A program made the translations under genes and the position numbers. A model generated the notes under the pieces. It made no database searches, was not told the DNA's origin, and saw only the letters and a list, made by a program, of their open reading frames with translations. From Aedes albopictus (Eukaryota > Arthropoda > Insecta > Diptera > Culicidae), in contig NC_085138.1 in NCBI RefSeq assembly GCF_035046485.1, positions 334,821,312-334,885,311 on the forward strand: a stretch of 64,000 bases of DNA, in the 5' to 3' direction. This document shows, in pieces, positions 20,823 to 31,123 of this stretch (positions are counted from its first letter, which is position 1; every line of letters starts with the position of its first letter).

Positions 20823-21071
20823 GCGAAGCTAATTAATCTTATTCCTCAACCGGAAGTCAAACAAGCTAAAAAATACATAAACTACTATCAGAGCCGTAGC
20901 GTGGTCCCACGGCGCCCTTGGCAAGCATCCAGATTGGCGCCCCACGACAATTGAACATTATTATTTTGCTAAATTTGTTTATTCAAAGTTATGATTACGT
21001 TTTCGAAGTTTTCAAAGTACGAACACATTTTGCATTTCAAGAATCATATTGCGCATTGCGTGGTTATAAGT

Positions 21072-21237
21072 GCGACGATGAAGTGCGGAATCTCAAATAA
21101 AAGTGCGATTTTGCGTCAGATCGTTCCGGTGTCTTCACCGCACTTATTCATTAGCTCGTGACGAATAAGTGCGGTGAAGACACCGGAACGATTTGATGCA
21201 ATATCGCACTTTTATTTGAGATTCCGCACTTTGTCGC
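21072..21237. repeat. 166-bp palindromic element inside the 2.5-kb hAT
   Basis: Arms of ~75 bp (GCGACGATGAAGTGCGG ... CCGCACTTTGTCGC), nearly perfect, around a 13-bp spacer. Weak similarity continues outward (CATTGCG / GCAATGC), so the full element may be ~205 bp. No coding capacity. Confidence 0.65.
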
Positions 21238-21539
21238 AGTCCAGTTAGCAATGCAATAAACTATACTTAGACCAGCACAAAAGTTAAAAATTACAGATTC
21301 TTCAGATTCTTAACGTGCATGATGCATACATTTCTAAAGGAAATCTTAGTTTTTTTTAAATGAATTTTGTTTTCAAAAATACTGAATTGAATTTCAGGAG
21401 CTTTCAGAAATCCTCAAACGTTTTTACTATTTTTTGGCTATAGCTTCAACTGGTTTTACCAGAATTTTTCAATAACTTCACCGAAAGATTCTTCTGAAGT
21501 TCAATCAAAATATTTCTTAGAAATTTTTCGGAAATCATT

Positions 21540-22660
21540 AGACAAAAATGGAAATGAAGTAATACCAGGAGAAATTCCTGAAGGAATCTCTAAATGAGTT
21601 TTTGTTGAAATCTCTGGAAGATTTTTTGCTGGATTCATTGAATGAAATTATGAAAGAGATTGTGGAGGAATTCCTGCATTTATCCGGAGGAAGAAATGAT
21701 TAAAATCTTCAAGAAATTGAAGTAAGCATTCTAAATGGAATTCATGGAGTATTTTTTGCAGGAATTTATGGAGCAATTCGTAAAGAAATGCCTGATGAAA
21801 TGCACGTAATAGTTTGTAGAGGACCATTAGAAGAGTTAAAAAAAACTTGGCAGAATTTTTGAAGGAATCTCTGAAAAAAGTTTCTAAAGGAATGTTTGGA
21901 GGAATTTCTGAAGGAATCTATGAATGGCTTTCAGAAGAAAGCTTTGGAGAAATTTTGGATGAAGTGAATGGCAGATTTTCTGAATTAATTCCAAATTCAT
22001 AATTTTATGTAGGAATTTATGAAGACATTCATGAAAAGTTTTCTAGTGAAATTGTAGCAGAAATTTATGGATCAATCCCTAGTGAGCATGGTACAGTTTG
22101 AAAGAAGATTTTATTTCAAAAGTCCCTAGAAGAATTTCTGAAAGGGGGACTTCTGAAGGAATCCCTGGAGTGATTTCTAATGGAATCTCTACAAGATTTT
22201 TCATAGGAATCCATGGATGAATTACTAAAGAAATCTATTGAAGGGTTACTTAGTAATCCTTATAGACATTTTTTTGCAGGAAACCATTGAAGGAAATTAC
22301 TAAATATCCATGTAGAAATGTCGAGAGGAATCCTTTGACTAATTTCTGAATAAATTCCTAGATAACTTCCTGAAAACCTCCCCGAAGGCATTTCTGAAGG
22401 GATTCTTCGAGAATTTTTAGTAAGAATCTCCAGAAGAATTCTTTATTTGTTTTTATTTAAATAATTTTCAATATAAGATTTTGAGAGAATTTCTGGAGAA
22501 ATTACTTGAAATTTTTTTAAAGAAATCCGTTGAGGAATTTCTGAAATATTTTTTGAAAGATTTTCTTAAAGAAGCCCAGCAAAAAAATCCGAAGAAATAC
22601 CTGATGAAATTTTTGAAGAAATTCCCGAAATATTTCGTTTATTTGAAGGGAATGAACAGC
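21540..22660. repeat. GGAATTTCTGAA degenerate minisatellite, inside hAT
   Basis: Units near GAAGGAATTTCTGGA repeat every 12-15 bases for over 1 kb with high divergence. The frames it creates (22481-22669 plus) encode Glu/Phe/Leu/Lys-rich heptad-like peptides (EFLEKLLEIFLKK), an expected by-product. The same texture recurs at 23735-23945, 45880-46000, 46580-46766, 47230-47700, 48622-50520 and 58180-58920. Confidence 0.75.
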
Positions 22661-22785
22661 ATCGTATGAATATTTTTCATTTAAAATACTTGTTATAAAC
22701 ACTCTAAAATATGTCAATAAACAAGTTTCCAGTAAATGTCAATTTCTTGATTTTGCTTTGGCTGACCAAGCCATGTGGGAAATTA

Positions 22786-23080
22786 CACTGTTGAAAATGC
22801 TTTGACATCCATGTGCACAACAGAACATGTGCTCGATGAACAAATTGAGATTTGAAATTGTGAAAAGAAATCCACGTACTCCGGTGAGACTCGAACTCAC
22901 GACTCCCAATTCGCTAGACGGGCGAATAGAAGGAATAGAAGCGCCCGTCTAGCGAATTGGGAGTCGTGAGTTCGAGTCTCACCGGAGTACGTGGATTTCT
23001 TTTCATAATTTCAAATCTCAATTTGTTCATCGAGCACATGTTCTGTTGTGCACATGGATGTCAAAGCATTTTCAACAGTG
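22786..23080. mobile_element. 295-bp palindromic MITE with mirrored tRNA-like modules
   Basis: TA at 22784-22785 and 23081-23082 flank termini CACTGTTGAAAATG / CATTTTCAACAGTG. The arms (~139 bp each) are almost perfect inverted repeats around a 17-bp centre. Each arm carries, facing outwards from the centre, the motif GTGAGTTCGAGTCTCACC (B-box-like) preceded by GCGAATTGGGAGTC, related to the tRNA-like repeat at 7322-7520 and 43822-44070. Inserted in the minisatellite of the 2.5-kb hAT. Tc1/mariner-type by its TA duplication. Confidence 0.85.
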
Positions 23081-23433
23081 TAAGTTTCCAGTAATTTTCA
23101 GAGAAAATTTTTCACTAGAATTTGGAAAACTTTATGATTTTGCTTTGCTCGTAAAAAAAAACAACTTAAATAACTTCCCAAAATAAAAAAAAAAAACAAG
23201 CTAAATTCCCAGGTAACATCATGATAAATAATCCAGAGAACGATTTTTTGAGAATAACGTAATGTAAAAAACACTCGATCAATCTTAGATATTTTGAAGT
23301 CTTGGTAACATACAAGAAAACAATAGCATCATAATATTCCTTCTAGCCTTAGACCTTTTCGGCGCCCCTTAGAGGCTGGCGCCCTTGGCGGGGGCCAACC
23401 TGGCCAACCCCACGCTACGGCTCTGACTACTAT

Positions 23434-23734
23434 TTAAGTGTTGGCTTCAATGAAGAGATAGTTTTCTTTAAATCCTTGTAGCAAGATTATTGATTCTTGA
23501 TTCTTTGGTGAAACCAGTATATTAGACCCTAGATTAGACCACTTCAGGAGACTATCAAGAGGTTTCCAGGAAAGGTTCAGAGGGGGCTTCAGAAGTTTTC
23601 AAAGAGTTTCAACAGATTTCAGTAGATACAATGAAGGTTTAGCCCGTAAACACCCGGGACGATCTACTTTTAGCAGAAATCAGTATCTTCTTTGTTTTTA
23701 AACATTTTACCCTGGAATTTTTTATAGTCAAGAA
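23434..23734. other. Spacer with TTTCAG-rich stretch
   Basis: Immediately right of the hAT; 23540-23640 has degenerate TTTCAG/TTCAGGAG units. No coding signal. Confidence 0.4.
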
Positions 23735-23945
23735 ATTCCTGGTGGAATTTTTGATCACTAGAGGGAATCTTGTAGGAATTTCTGGTAGAATACTTGGAGG
23801 AACTCGTGGAAGAATTTTCGACGAATTTCTAGAAACATTCCTGGAAGAATTCTTGGAGGAATACCTGGAAAGATTATTTGAGGAATTCTTGGCGAAAGTC
23901 TTGGAAGAATTCCTGAAGGAATTTTTGAGAAGCTACACTGATAAA
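23735..23945. repeat. GGAATTTCTGG degenerate minisatellite
   Basis: Same texture as 21540-22660 but outside the hAT. Gives a spurious EEFLEEYLERLFEEF peptide frame (23742-23978). Confidence 0.65.
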
Positions 23946-23949
23946 GTAA

Positions 23950-24870
23950 AGAGATTCAGTAGAGCTTGTGGAGCTTGAAGGTCTTGATTCGAAAATAGTT
24001 TGGATGACCTAGATCACCAAGTGAATGTTGCTAAGTTATCATAATTGCACTCCGAGGCTCTAAGAGTAGTGAAGATTATCTTCGGCGAACATTCGCTACA
24101 ATAAAAATATCATAAGATTTACGGATATTGCGACCCATACTTCAAAATACATTGGATCCATTTGAATACCAGTGGACACCCAAAAAGCAACACATAGAGA
24201 TACTTGCAATATTATGAGGTGCAACAGACACAATTGTGAAAGAATTATGCCGATAGAGTGAACAGAAACAAGAGTAGAGCCTGTAGACCTTGAAGGTCCT
24301 ACATAATTCCAAAATAGTTTGAAAAGCCTGGAATACCCCATGAATGAACAAAAAGCATTATAGTTGTGCACTGAGGCTCCATCAGCAGTATGGACTACAT
24401 CCCAAGAATATTTTTTACAATTAGAGCATAATACAGTATGTAGATATCGTAACCCAAACTGCAAAGTGTTTTGGAGGCCATTTGTATTTCACGGAATGTC
24501 CAACTACCACAATATCGAGTTGCTCGTAGCATTGCGAGATCTAATGGACATCAACGTGACTAAATTTCACGAACAGAGTGAACACAAATGATGGTAGATG
24601 TTGTAGATCTTAAGGAAATGAATTCCAGAGTAGTTTGCATAACCTAGATCACCTAATTCATGTACCATGAATATTCTAGGAGTGCTTTGAAGCTTCTTGA
24701 GTACCGTAGACTATGTTCTGTGATGATTCATCAATCATCGTGTATAAAATTTGGTATGGGATGTTGGGTTTGTGACACAAACTTTGGAGTACTTTGCAGG
24801 CCTTAGATAGCTCTGGGATCAAAACTTCAACAGTCTATAATGGGTAGTAATACATTGCATGTCAAGGATC
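23950..24870. repeat. ~321-bp tandem repeat, about three units
   Basis: Diagnostic blocks recur in order. The block GCGACCCATACTTCAAA at 24128 returns as CGTAACCCAAACTGCAAAG at 24449 and TGTGACACAAACTTTGG at 24770, i.e. steps of 321. The block GGAGCTTGAAGGTC near 23970 returns near 24280 and 24600. Units are strongly diverged (I estimate well under 80% identity). No reading frame is conserved between units. Confidence 0.7.
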
Positions 24871-26059
24871 AGGGAAAACTTTTGCTGATTAGCAGCAAGA
24901 TGAAATTTGAGTAAAAACATGTAGAATTTATAAAAAATACAAAAAAGCCACGTATTTTCGGCTACCAGCAAAAGAGGGAGGGTGCAAAGGTTGGAGGTAC
25001 CATGCATTTCTTAGCACAACTATTTCCCTTGCCTATAAAAAATTCCAGGGTAACAATCACCCTCCGTTCTCCCGGTCCTGTGGTTAAATGACCAACATTT
25101 GGTTGAGCTAGCCCAAGGATGCATTCAATATAAGGATTAGGGTAATTCGACAATTGTCTAACAGTTAGTACTGGCATTTTTGTTTTTGTTTATTTTTCCG
25201 TGCATAATTACACTTTAGTTGAAAAATATCCAGTTAACGTCTAGATCCATTCATTCCTTATGCTTTCCATTGAATTTATATTCCCTTCAATCCCATTTTC
25301 TAAGAGAAAATAGAACATTTGTATTGGAAGTCTGTAACCCAAATGTTGAACGCTTTATCTAGCTCCGCATCATAATGTTGGACGATTCTCACTTATTGTT
25401 CAACGGTTTAATCTTTGTTCGTAATTGATGATGTATAACCCGACATAAACCTATCATTAACCTGTTTTTATTTTGGCCAACAAAAACAAACAGACCCAAC
25501 AGTTATCTGATGTGGGTCCAACACTGGTCCAACATTTGATAAAATTTAACCCGACTTTGAACCGACATCTGATAATTTTTTATTCTGTTCGTTTCAAACA
25601 TGACTTGATGCAAGAAATAACGGAAAGGGTTTGACAAGAGGCGAAAACGACTGATGGAAAGAACGCCGCCTTTAAAAGCCTCAGAAACACTCCTGGAAAT
25701 CCATGGGAGCCCGTGCATCGCTCCTGAACCTCCCCTGGGACACCCTGAAATACTTCTGGGACCCCCTTAACACTCTGAATCCCTCTGGAACATCAGTTGG
25801 AAGGCGATTGAAACCCATTGAAAACCCCTGGAACCATACTGAAGCCCTCTGAAACACCCCTGGAACATCCCGGGAATGATCTTGAAACCCAATAAAATGC
25901 AAGGCAAGATAAAGTGAAAAATAAAGCTGGCAGTCACGCTAACATCGTAGGTTATGCCAGTGTTCAACAATTGGATCGTAGATGCATAATGATAGAATCG
26001 TAAGAAAACTATTTTTTTTTTTCAAATGAAATTACAATGAAAATGTGATTTTAAACAAT
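24871..26059. other. Unassigned DNA with a Pro/Gly-type minisatellite
   Basis: 25670-25890 is a degenerate CTGGAACCCCTGAAA-like array, the complement of the TTTCAGG texture. The rest is AT-rich with small frames of no recognised content. Confidence 0.4.
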
Positions 26060-27115
26060 GCACAATGGGTCCGGAGTCGTATTTACGAAGACCTTAAGTT
26101 CTACATATGTGGTGTTTTAGGGAAAGTTTCTTCTTATTCTTCAGCCTTTTTTTCTCATCATTGTGAAATGAGGGTGGTCCCTCTAGTTCAGCTGATCCAA
26201 ACATCTGCTTTTTAAAAGTTTGAGGAACGTTTACAAAATTTTCTCCAGATTGTAGAAGAACTTGTTTGGAGCAAGTTTACCGAAGAAACCATTATTCTAT
26301 CTCTTATGGTTATCTCTTATTTTTTCAAAGAATCATGTTAGGGTGATCCATGAAATTCAGTTTTCTTACAATAACATTTTATTCATTCGTTTCTCGTGGA
26401 AATTGTGTTCGAAGCACCAATCTCCGACCCATACTTTTCCAAAGAGCTCAATGTTCTATCTCTCATACTTAAAAAGCTATCGGCTTTTTTCAACAAAAAA
26501 GTACTTTAAAAAAAAGGATTTCCAGAGTTACAACAAACATTTTTGGTATTTTTAAAAATCAATAAAAAATTTCAAACAAAAAAAAGATACCCACATTTTT
26601 TTTCACCATAAATAGAACCGAGTATGATCTTTTCAATGCAATAAAGCGATTGAAAATCCGTTTACTCCTTTTTGAGATATGAGTTTTTGAAAATAAGTAA
26701 TTTTTTGGAGAAAAAAGCCAATGATGAGCCAAAGTATGAGAGATAGAACATTGAGCTCTTTGGAAAAAATATGCGTCGGTGATAGTTCTAAAAGTTCTCT
26801 GATCAAAGTTTCCACGAGAAACGAAACAATAAAAAGTTATTGTAAGAAAACTAAATTTCATGGATCACCCTAACATGATTCTTTGAAAAATTAAGTTAAG
26901 AACCATAAGAGATAAAATAATGGTTTCCTCGGTAAACTTGCTCCAAATAAGTTTTTCTACAATTTTGAAGAACATTTTGTAACGTACTTAAAGCTAAACT
27001 AGAGGGACCACCGTAATTTCACAATGATGAGAAAAAAGGTCGAAAAATAAGAAGAAACTTTCTCAAAAACACCATGTATATAAAACTTAAGGTTTGGGAG
27101 GCACTTCCCATTGGT
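26060..27115. mobile_element. ~1.05-kb long-arm foldback
   Basis: Two ~500-bp inverted arms. Blocks seen in both: ACCTTAAGTT, GGTGTTTT, GAAAGTTTCTTCTTATT, GGTGGTCCCTCTAG, AGGGTGATCCATGAAATT, TGTTCTATCTCTCATAC. The arms are diverged by indels. The centre near 26580 is AT-rich. Termini could not be fixed to the base, and no clear target duplication was found. The frames at 26262-26555 and 26559-26861 mirror each other because of the palindrome and are not genes. Confidence 0.7.
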
Positions 27116-27129
27116 GCGGATCGGCCTAG

Positions 27130-27780
27130 GCGTTCCGGAGTTATGGCCATTTTAGTGATCTGGACCAGAACGAAGAACTGGTAAAATTTGATGGCGGCCA
27201 AAAATTCAATATGGCGGTTGTTTTAAAAAGTTTTAGGCTCTTAAGCCATGCAATATGGGTATATTTGGTATGGTCCAGAGTGCATACATGGTTACCAGAA
27301 TGTTCCAGATGGCGGATCAAAACCAAAGATGGCGGCTCACAATTCGAGATGGCAGCTTATTTATGGAGGTTTTGCTCTAAAACCATGCAATTGGTAGGGT
27401 AGGGAGAAAATGTCCGGAGTTCTAAAATGGCAACCAGAATATCTAAGATGGCGGCCCAAACCTCAAGATGACGGCTGTAGTAAAGAGTTTTAGCCTCTAA
27501 AACCATGTATTTAGTGTATATTTGGTATGGAGAAAATGTCCGGAGTTCAAAAATAACAACCAGAACCGGAATATCCAAGATAACAACCCAAAATCCAAGA
27601 TGGTGGCTCAAAATGAAAGATGGAGGCCAACATTTCGGTATAGAAGCTGGCTTAAAGTTTTGTAGATTCGAAAACCATATAATATGGGTATATTTAGCAT
27701 TGGGACCGAAATATCCAAGAAGGCGGACCAAAGTTTAACAGTTTTAAGAAGTTTTGGGCTCTGAAACCATGCAGGGATAA
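27130..27780 (+). repeat. ATGGCGGC-rich tandem array
   Basis: Diverged ~120-180-bp units, each with AAGATGGCGGC motifs, TTTTAGGCTCTAAAACCATG, GGTATATTTGGTATGG and AAATGTCCGGAGTTC. Continues at 28712-28905 after an inserted MITE and recurs in reverse orientation at 40881-41480. Isolated motifs also lie in both arms of the foldback at 37604-39041. Confidence 0.7.
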
Positions 27781-27813
27781 TTTGATTTGATTTGTTAAAA
27801 AAATACAACCATA

Positions 27814-28711
27814 CCCAGGTAACCAATAAGCAGTTAAAGTGGCATTTATTTAGCAATATATGCACCTTTACAGCAGGTTATTTAATGCCAATTTGCCGTA
27901 TATGCGCTATAGGTGCTACTTAAATGCAGGTTTTGGCCCGATTTACGGCTGATTAAATGCTTAACCTTCCTGTCCCTCCGATTGTCAAAAATAAAAACAA
28001 AAATTTTCGCCCTGCTAATTTTCCCCGCTTCATACCTAGACTCCTCCCATTCTTTTCCCATTTTTTTTCTCTCGCTCTCTTGTGCAACTTTTGATGTTTG
28101 GGGCACGTTATGGAAGGTAGTTTTTTTTGCTAATTTCTGCGAAACCGGGATTCGATCCCTCGACCCTCGGGTTGATGATATAACAGAACCGTGCTTCAGT
28201 ATGATCTATAGATGATCAGATAATGTGCGTTGATTTTTTTATCTATTTGAGGCTCAACACCAGCAGTTGTTTCGTTAAACCCCGTGCTCCGGCATGTGCT
28301 GATAATCAACATGGGAAACGGATCAAAAGAAATTTATTCACAAAATGCCCCTTTACTTTCATTAATTACCTTCGTATGCTACCTATGACTAAAAAGATAC
28401 CCGAATGATGCCGGTCCTACAGCCGTGACTCATAAATTAGAACGTTGTTATCGTGTTGTTGTGTTATACTTTTAGCATCATTCGTCTCTCCTAGCAGTTC
28501 TGTGGCATTAAAGTAGCAGTTAAGATGCTCTTTAACCAAAATATATCGAGCATTTTAAATGCTACGCATCAGCTGTCAGATGTTAAGCAGCAGTTCAATT
28601 GCTTATTTAGGGGAGCTTAGCAGTCGAACTGCTATTATAAAGCAGTAAGCACATGGAATGCAGTTTTGAAACTGAAATACTGCTTATTTAAATGCTTTTT
28701 GGTTACCTGGG
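27814..28711. mobile_element. 898-bp TIR element CCCAGGTAACCAA
   Basis: Perfect 13-bp TIRs CCCAGGTAACCAA / TTGGTTACCTGGG, with AAGCAGTTAAA- and GCATTTAAATAAGCA-like AT blocks just inside both ends. It interrupts the ATGGCGGC array. Target duplication unclear. Inside, at 28138-28210 on the minus strand, is a B-box-like GGATCGAATCCCGG without a convincing A-box. No transposase. Confidence 0.7.
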
Positions 28712-28905
28712 AAATATCCAATAAGGCGGCCCAAAATTTAAGATGGCGATTGTTTCAAGGATTTTTAGGCTCTAAAATCATGCACCCCTAAAATTTGGTA
28801 TGGGGAAACGTAGTCCAAAAATGGCGACCCGAGTATTTGAGATGGCAGCCAAAATGTCCAAAGTGGAAGCTGTTTTGAGAAACTTTAGGCTCTAATCCCA
28901 TGTAG
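28712..28905 (+). repeat. ATGGCGGC-rich array, continuation
   Basis: Resumes with AAGGCGGCCCAAAATTTAAG and TTTTTAGGCTCTAAAATCATG, matching the units left of the 898-bp insertion. Confidence 0.65.
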
Positions 28906-29098
28906 TACACAGCGATGGTCCGATTTTGATTTTGTGATCATTGTCTTTGCCCGACAGACCTTCACATGCCATTTGAGTTTGGTTGAGATGGTTTCTTAAA
29001 GGCACGAGAAAGGCACCATCACCGCTAGGTGGAATAATTAGGGCTTTTTTAATAAATATCTTGTAAAATTCTGATAAGAATTACTTAAGATCCCAGTA
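28906..29098. mobile_element. Fragment with GGCACGAGAAAGGCACCATC end
   Basis: The block AAAGGCACCATCACCGCTAG followed by GTGGAATAATTA is repeated in reverse at 40719-40765 (CCACCTAGCGGTGATGGCGC). It looks like one end of a dispersed TIR element whose other end is missing here. Confidence 0.45.
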
Positions 29099-29227
29099 CA
29101 CAGGGTCGAATATTTGTCCAAAAAGAAACCAATGCTCAAACACATTGTTTGACTCGATCGAGTTTTCATTGATGTAAAACAGATGTTTGATCTTTAGTTC
29201 ATTCCTTGTTGATTTTTTGACCCTGTG
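29099..29227. mobile_element. 129-bp TA-flanked MITE
   Basis: Termini CACAGGGTC / GACCCTGTG with TA at 29097-29098 and 29228-29229. AAACACATTGTTTGACTCG in the centre is partly palindromic. Non-coding; Tc1/mariner-type by target duplication. Confidence 0.7.
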
Positions 29228-29245
29228 TATTTGATGCCATACAGA

Positions 29246-29400
29246 GCCTTAGCTTGAGCTTGGGTTTGATTGACCGCTCGTAGATACTACTCCAGTATCA
29301 CCAGACCAGTTGCACTCACACAAGGAACCAATGGGATATCTGCCGGAGACTAGCACGCATCTTCAGTGTGTGAGGGTTGGTGATCTTCTGTTTTAGTTAT
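29246..29400 (-). mobile_element. 3' end of the long SINE family
   Basis: About 90% similar to 1670-1830: CACACAAGGAACCAATGGGA, CTTCAGTGTGTGAGGGTTGG and the (AAGCTC)n tail on the minus strand. The tRNA-like head is absent, so it is a 5'-truncated copy. Confidence 0.65.
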
Positions 29401-29760
29401 TTTTATTCTTCAGCGATTCCAATTAGCAGCTGCACTTACATTTTATACAGCACCTAAATGTATTCTATTCTAACTATACTATATCGAACTAGTTGCCTTT
29501 GCGTTGTTGTCACTTTTCTACACTATCCATGGTAGAAAGATGATCACGAGAATGTTGATGTGTGGCTGTTAATTATTCCTTTTCCCAGTTTGATTGGGGA
29601 CCTGCTTATGAAACAAACGTGTGACCACTTGCGCCACGGGCTCCGACAACTCTATTTTAGGTTGGGAACCCCTGGTTTAGATTTAGTTTTTCATGTGTAC
29701 TCTGCGTCCTCTTTACCATTGAATTTGGGTTCTAATTTCGACTTCCCTTCGGCATAACCG
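29401..29760. other. No feature recognised
   Basis: Mixed sequence leading into island 2; one 65-aa frame without recognised content. Confidence 0.35.
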
Positions 29761-30730
29761 TATAGTGCAGTCAATGGCAAGAGCACGATGAGCGAGCATA
29801 TCCTGCTGTAGGAATATGATGGCTGCAGGGTCCAGGGAATTGAAAGCAAACACAAAATTGGGAACAAAGATGCAAGGGCAGCCTGAGAGTTAGGCTGCTT
29901 CCTGCTTTACTCGATTTGTGAGTCTCTTGGCGTGTATTCATATGCGGTAATTATACGATCCTTGCGTATCCTGGAAAATGGGATTATGACCAGGTAATTT
30001 TTCGGGAACATTACGTGACTTACTCAAGGTGGGAGACGACAATGGGGAACAACTACAGTTACCGTTAGGCGATTTGAGGTCACATGTATGGTCCTTCCCA
30101 TTTACCGCTACTTTATATTCTCACCCAGTTTGCACGACCTCAAACCCGAAGGATTATAATCACTTATTGCGTCCTTGAACTTTGTCTGCGGGCCCATAAA
30201 AGCATTCACAGCCGGAGCTCGGATATGCCTGTTTACGGCCGCTACCGATAGCCGACCCGGCGACGACGAGACGCTCCAAAAACAACAGGTGTAGATCGAC
30301 TGCATCAAGAATTCATGAAGCGTTTCGGAGGTAATAAAAGGCAATTTGCATAAAAATTACCACCGTAGCAGCCCGAAATTTCAACCTCGAGCATCTGGGT
30401 CCTGACGAGAGCATCGATATTGCGATTACAATACTGTCCGTGTCCGAGCCGACCGAACCGAGCCGAGGTATAGGAGCATGACACGCGTAAGCCAATTGCC
30501 GTTACCAAGAAAAACACCTTCCCGCTTCTATGGCAGGATCCTTGCGTGCGATGCCGTGTTGCTTGTGCTCCTTCTCGTCCTGACCCGTAAAATCGGCAGA
30601 GCCAACGACGACAGGGAAGGGAACACGGCTCCGTGTATAGAAGCGTTTTGGTATTCGCTTCCATTACCTGAGAATCAGTGTAAGAATAAACCCCAGAAGG
30701 TGAGGAAGCAAAACAATCAAAGAAACAGGA
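29761..30730. other. Non-repetitive island 2
   Basis: Balanced composition, no TIR, SINE or LINE signal. It contains a perfect octamer ATTTGCAT at 30344-30351 next to GGTAATAAAAGG and TAAAAATTACC, the sort of clustered AT motifs bound by POU/homeodomain factors. Frames on both strands (30305-30664 minus, 30478-30738 plus) look fortuitous. A regulatory role is inference only. Confidence 0.4.
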
Positions 30731-31123
30731 GTTGGTGAATGTTTTTCTTTTACGATTATTTTTCTCATTTCGTAAAAGTTGTAAAATGTAAACATCAACT
30801 GCGTACCCTACTGTTGGTGGCTCTGTAGCTGTGTATTTGCTCGTTTAACGGAATTGCTTCTTGTGATGTAAGCTTGAGCTTTTTGTTTGTTATCTCACAG
30901 TTACAGTAATGTAATAAAAATTGTGAAATTGATTCAAATTCGACGTATGCTATTCGATTCCAGTCATTTAAATACAGTATACAGTCAAGTAAGGGATGAG
31001 GCAAAGTGGTAAGTTCAAAATTTCAAAAGGCGTTTCAAAAGAAGACATACTAGAATAAAAATAACTATGCGACAATAAAAATCTGATTTTTATGCGATAT
31101 ATACGATATATAAATTACTAACA
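30731..31123. other. AT-rich spacer
   Basis: No frame, TIR or tRNA-like signal recognised. Confidence 0.4.

Larger units (their letters stand above)
20889..23425. mobile_element. 2.5-kb non-autonomous hAT, TSD ACTACTAT
   Basis: Perfect 8-bp duplication ACTACTAT at 20881-20888 and 23426-23433. Perfect 16-bp termini CAGAGCCGTAGCGTGG and CCACGCTACGGCTCTG, with further GGCGCCCC/GGGGCGCC-type similarity inside each end. Internally there is no transposase frame: most of the length is the degenerate GGAATTTCTGAA minisatellite (21540-22660) plus two palindromic elements (21072-21237 and 22786-23080). It either captured these or they grew after insertion. Confidence 0.88.

Noticed and set aside
22481..22669. 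Glu/Phe/Leu/Lys-rich frame resembling a coiled-coil peptide
   Set aside because: It is a direct translation of the degenerate GGAATTTCTGAA repeat; equivalent frames appear wherever the repeat occurs (23742, 47157).
27130..27780. CRISPR-like regular repeats
   Set aside because: Units vary in length and sequence, there are no unique spacers of constant size, and the genome is a eukaryote.
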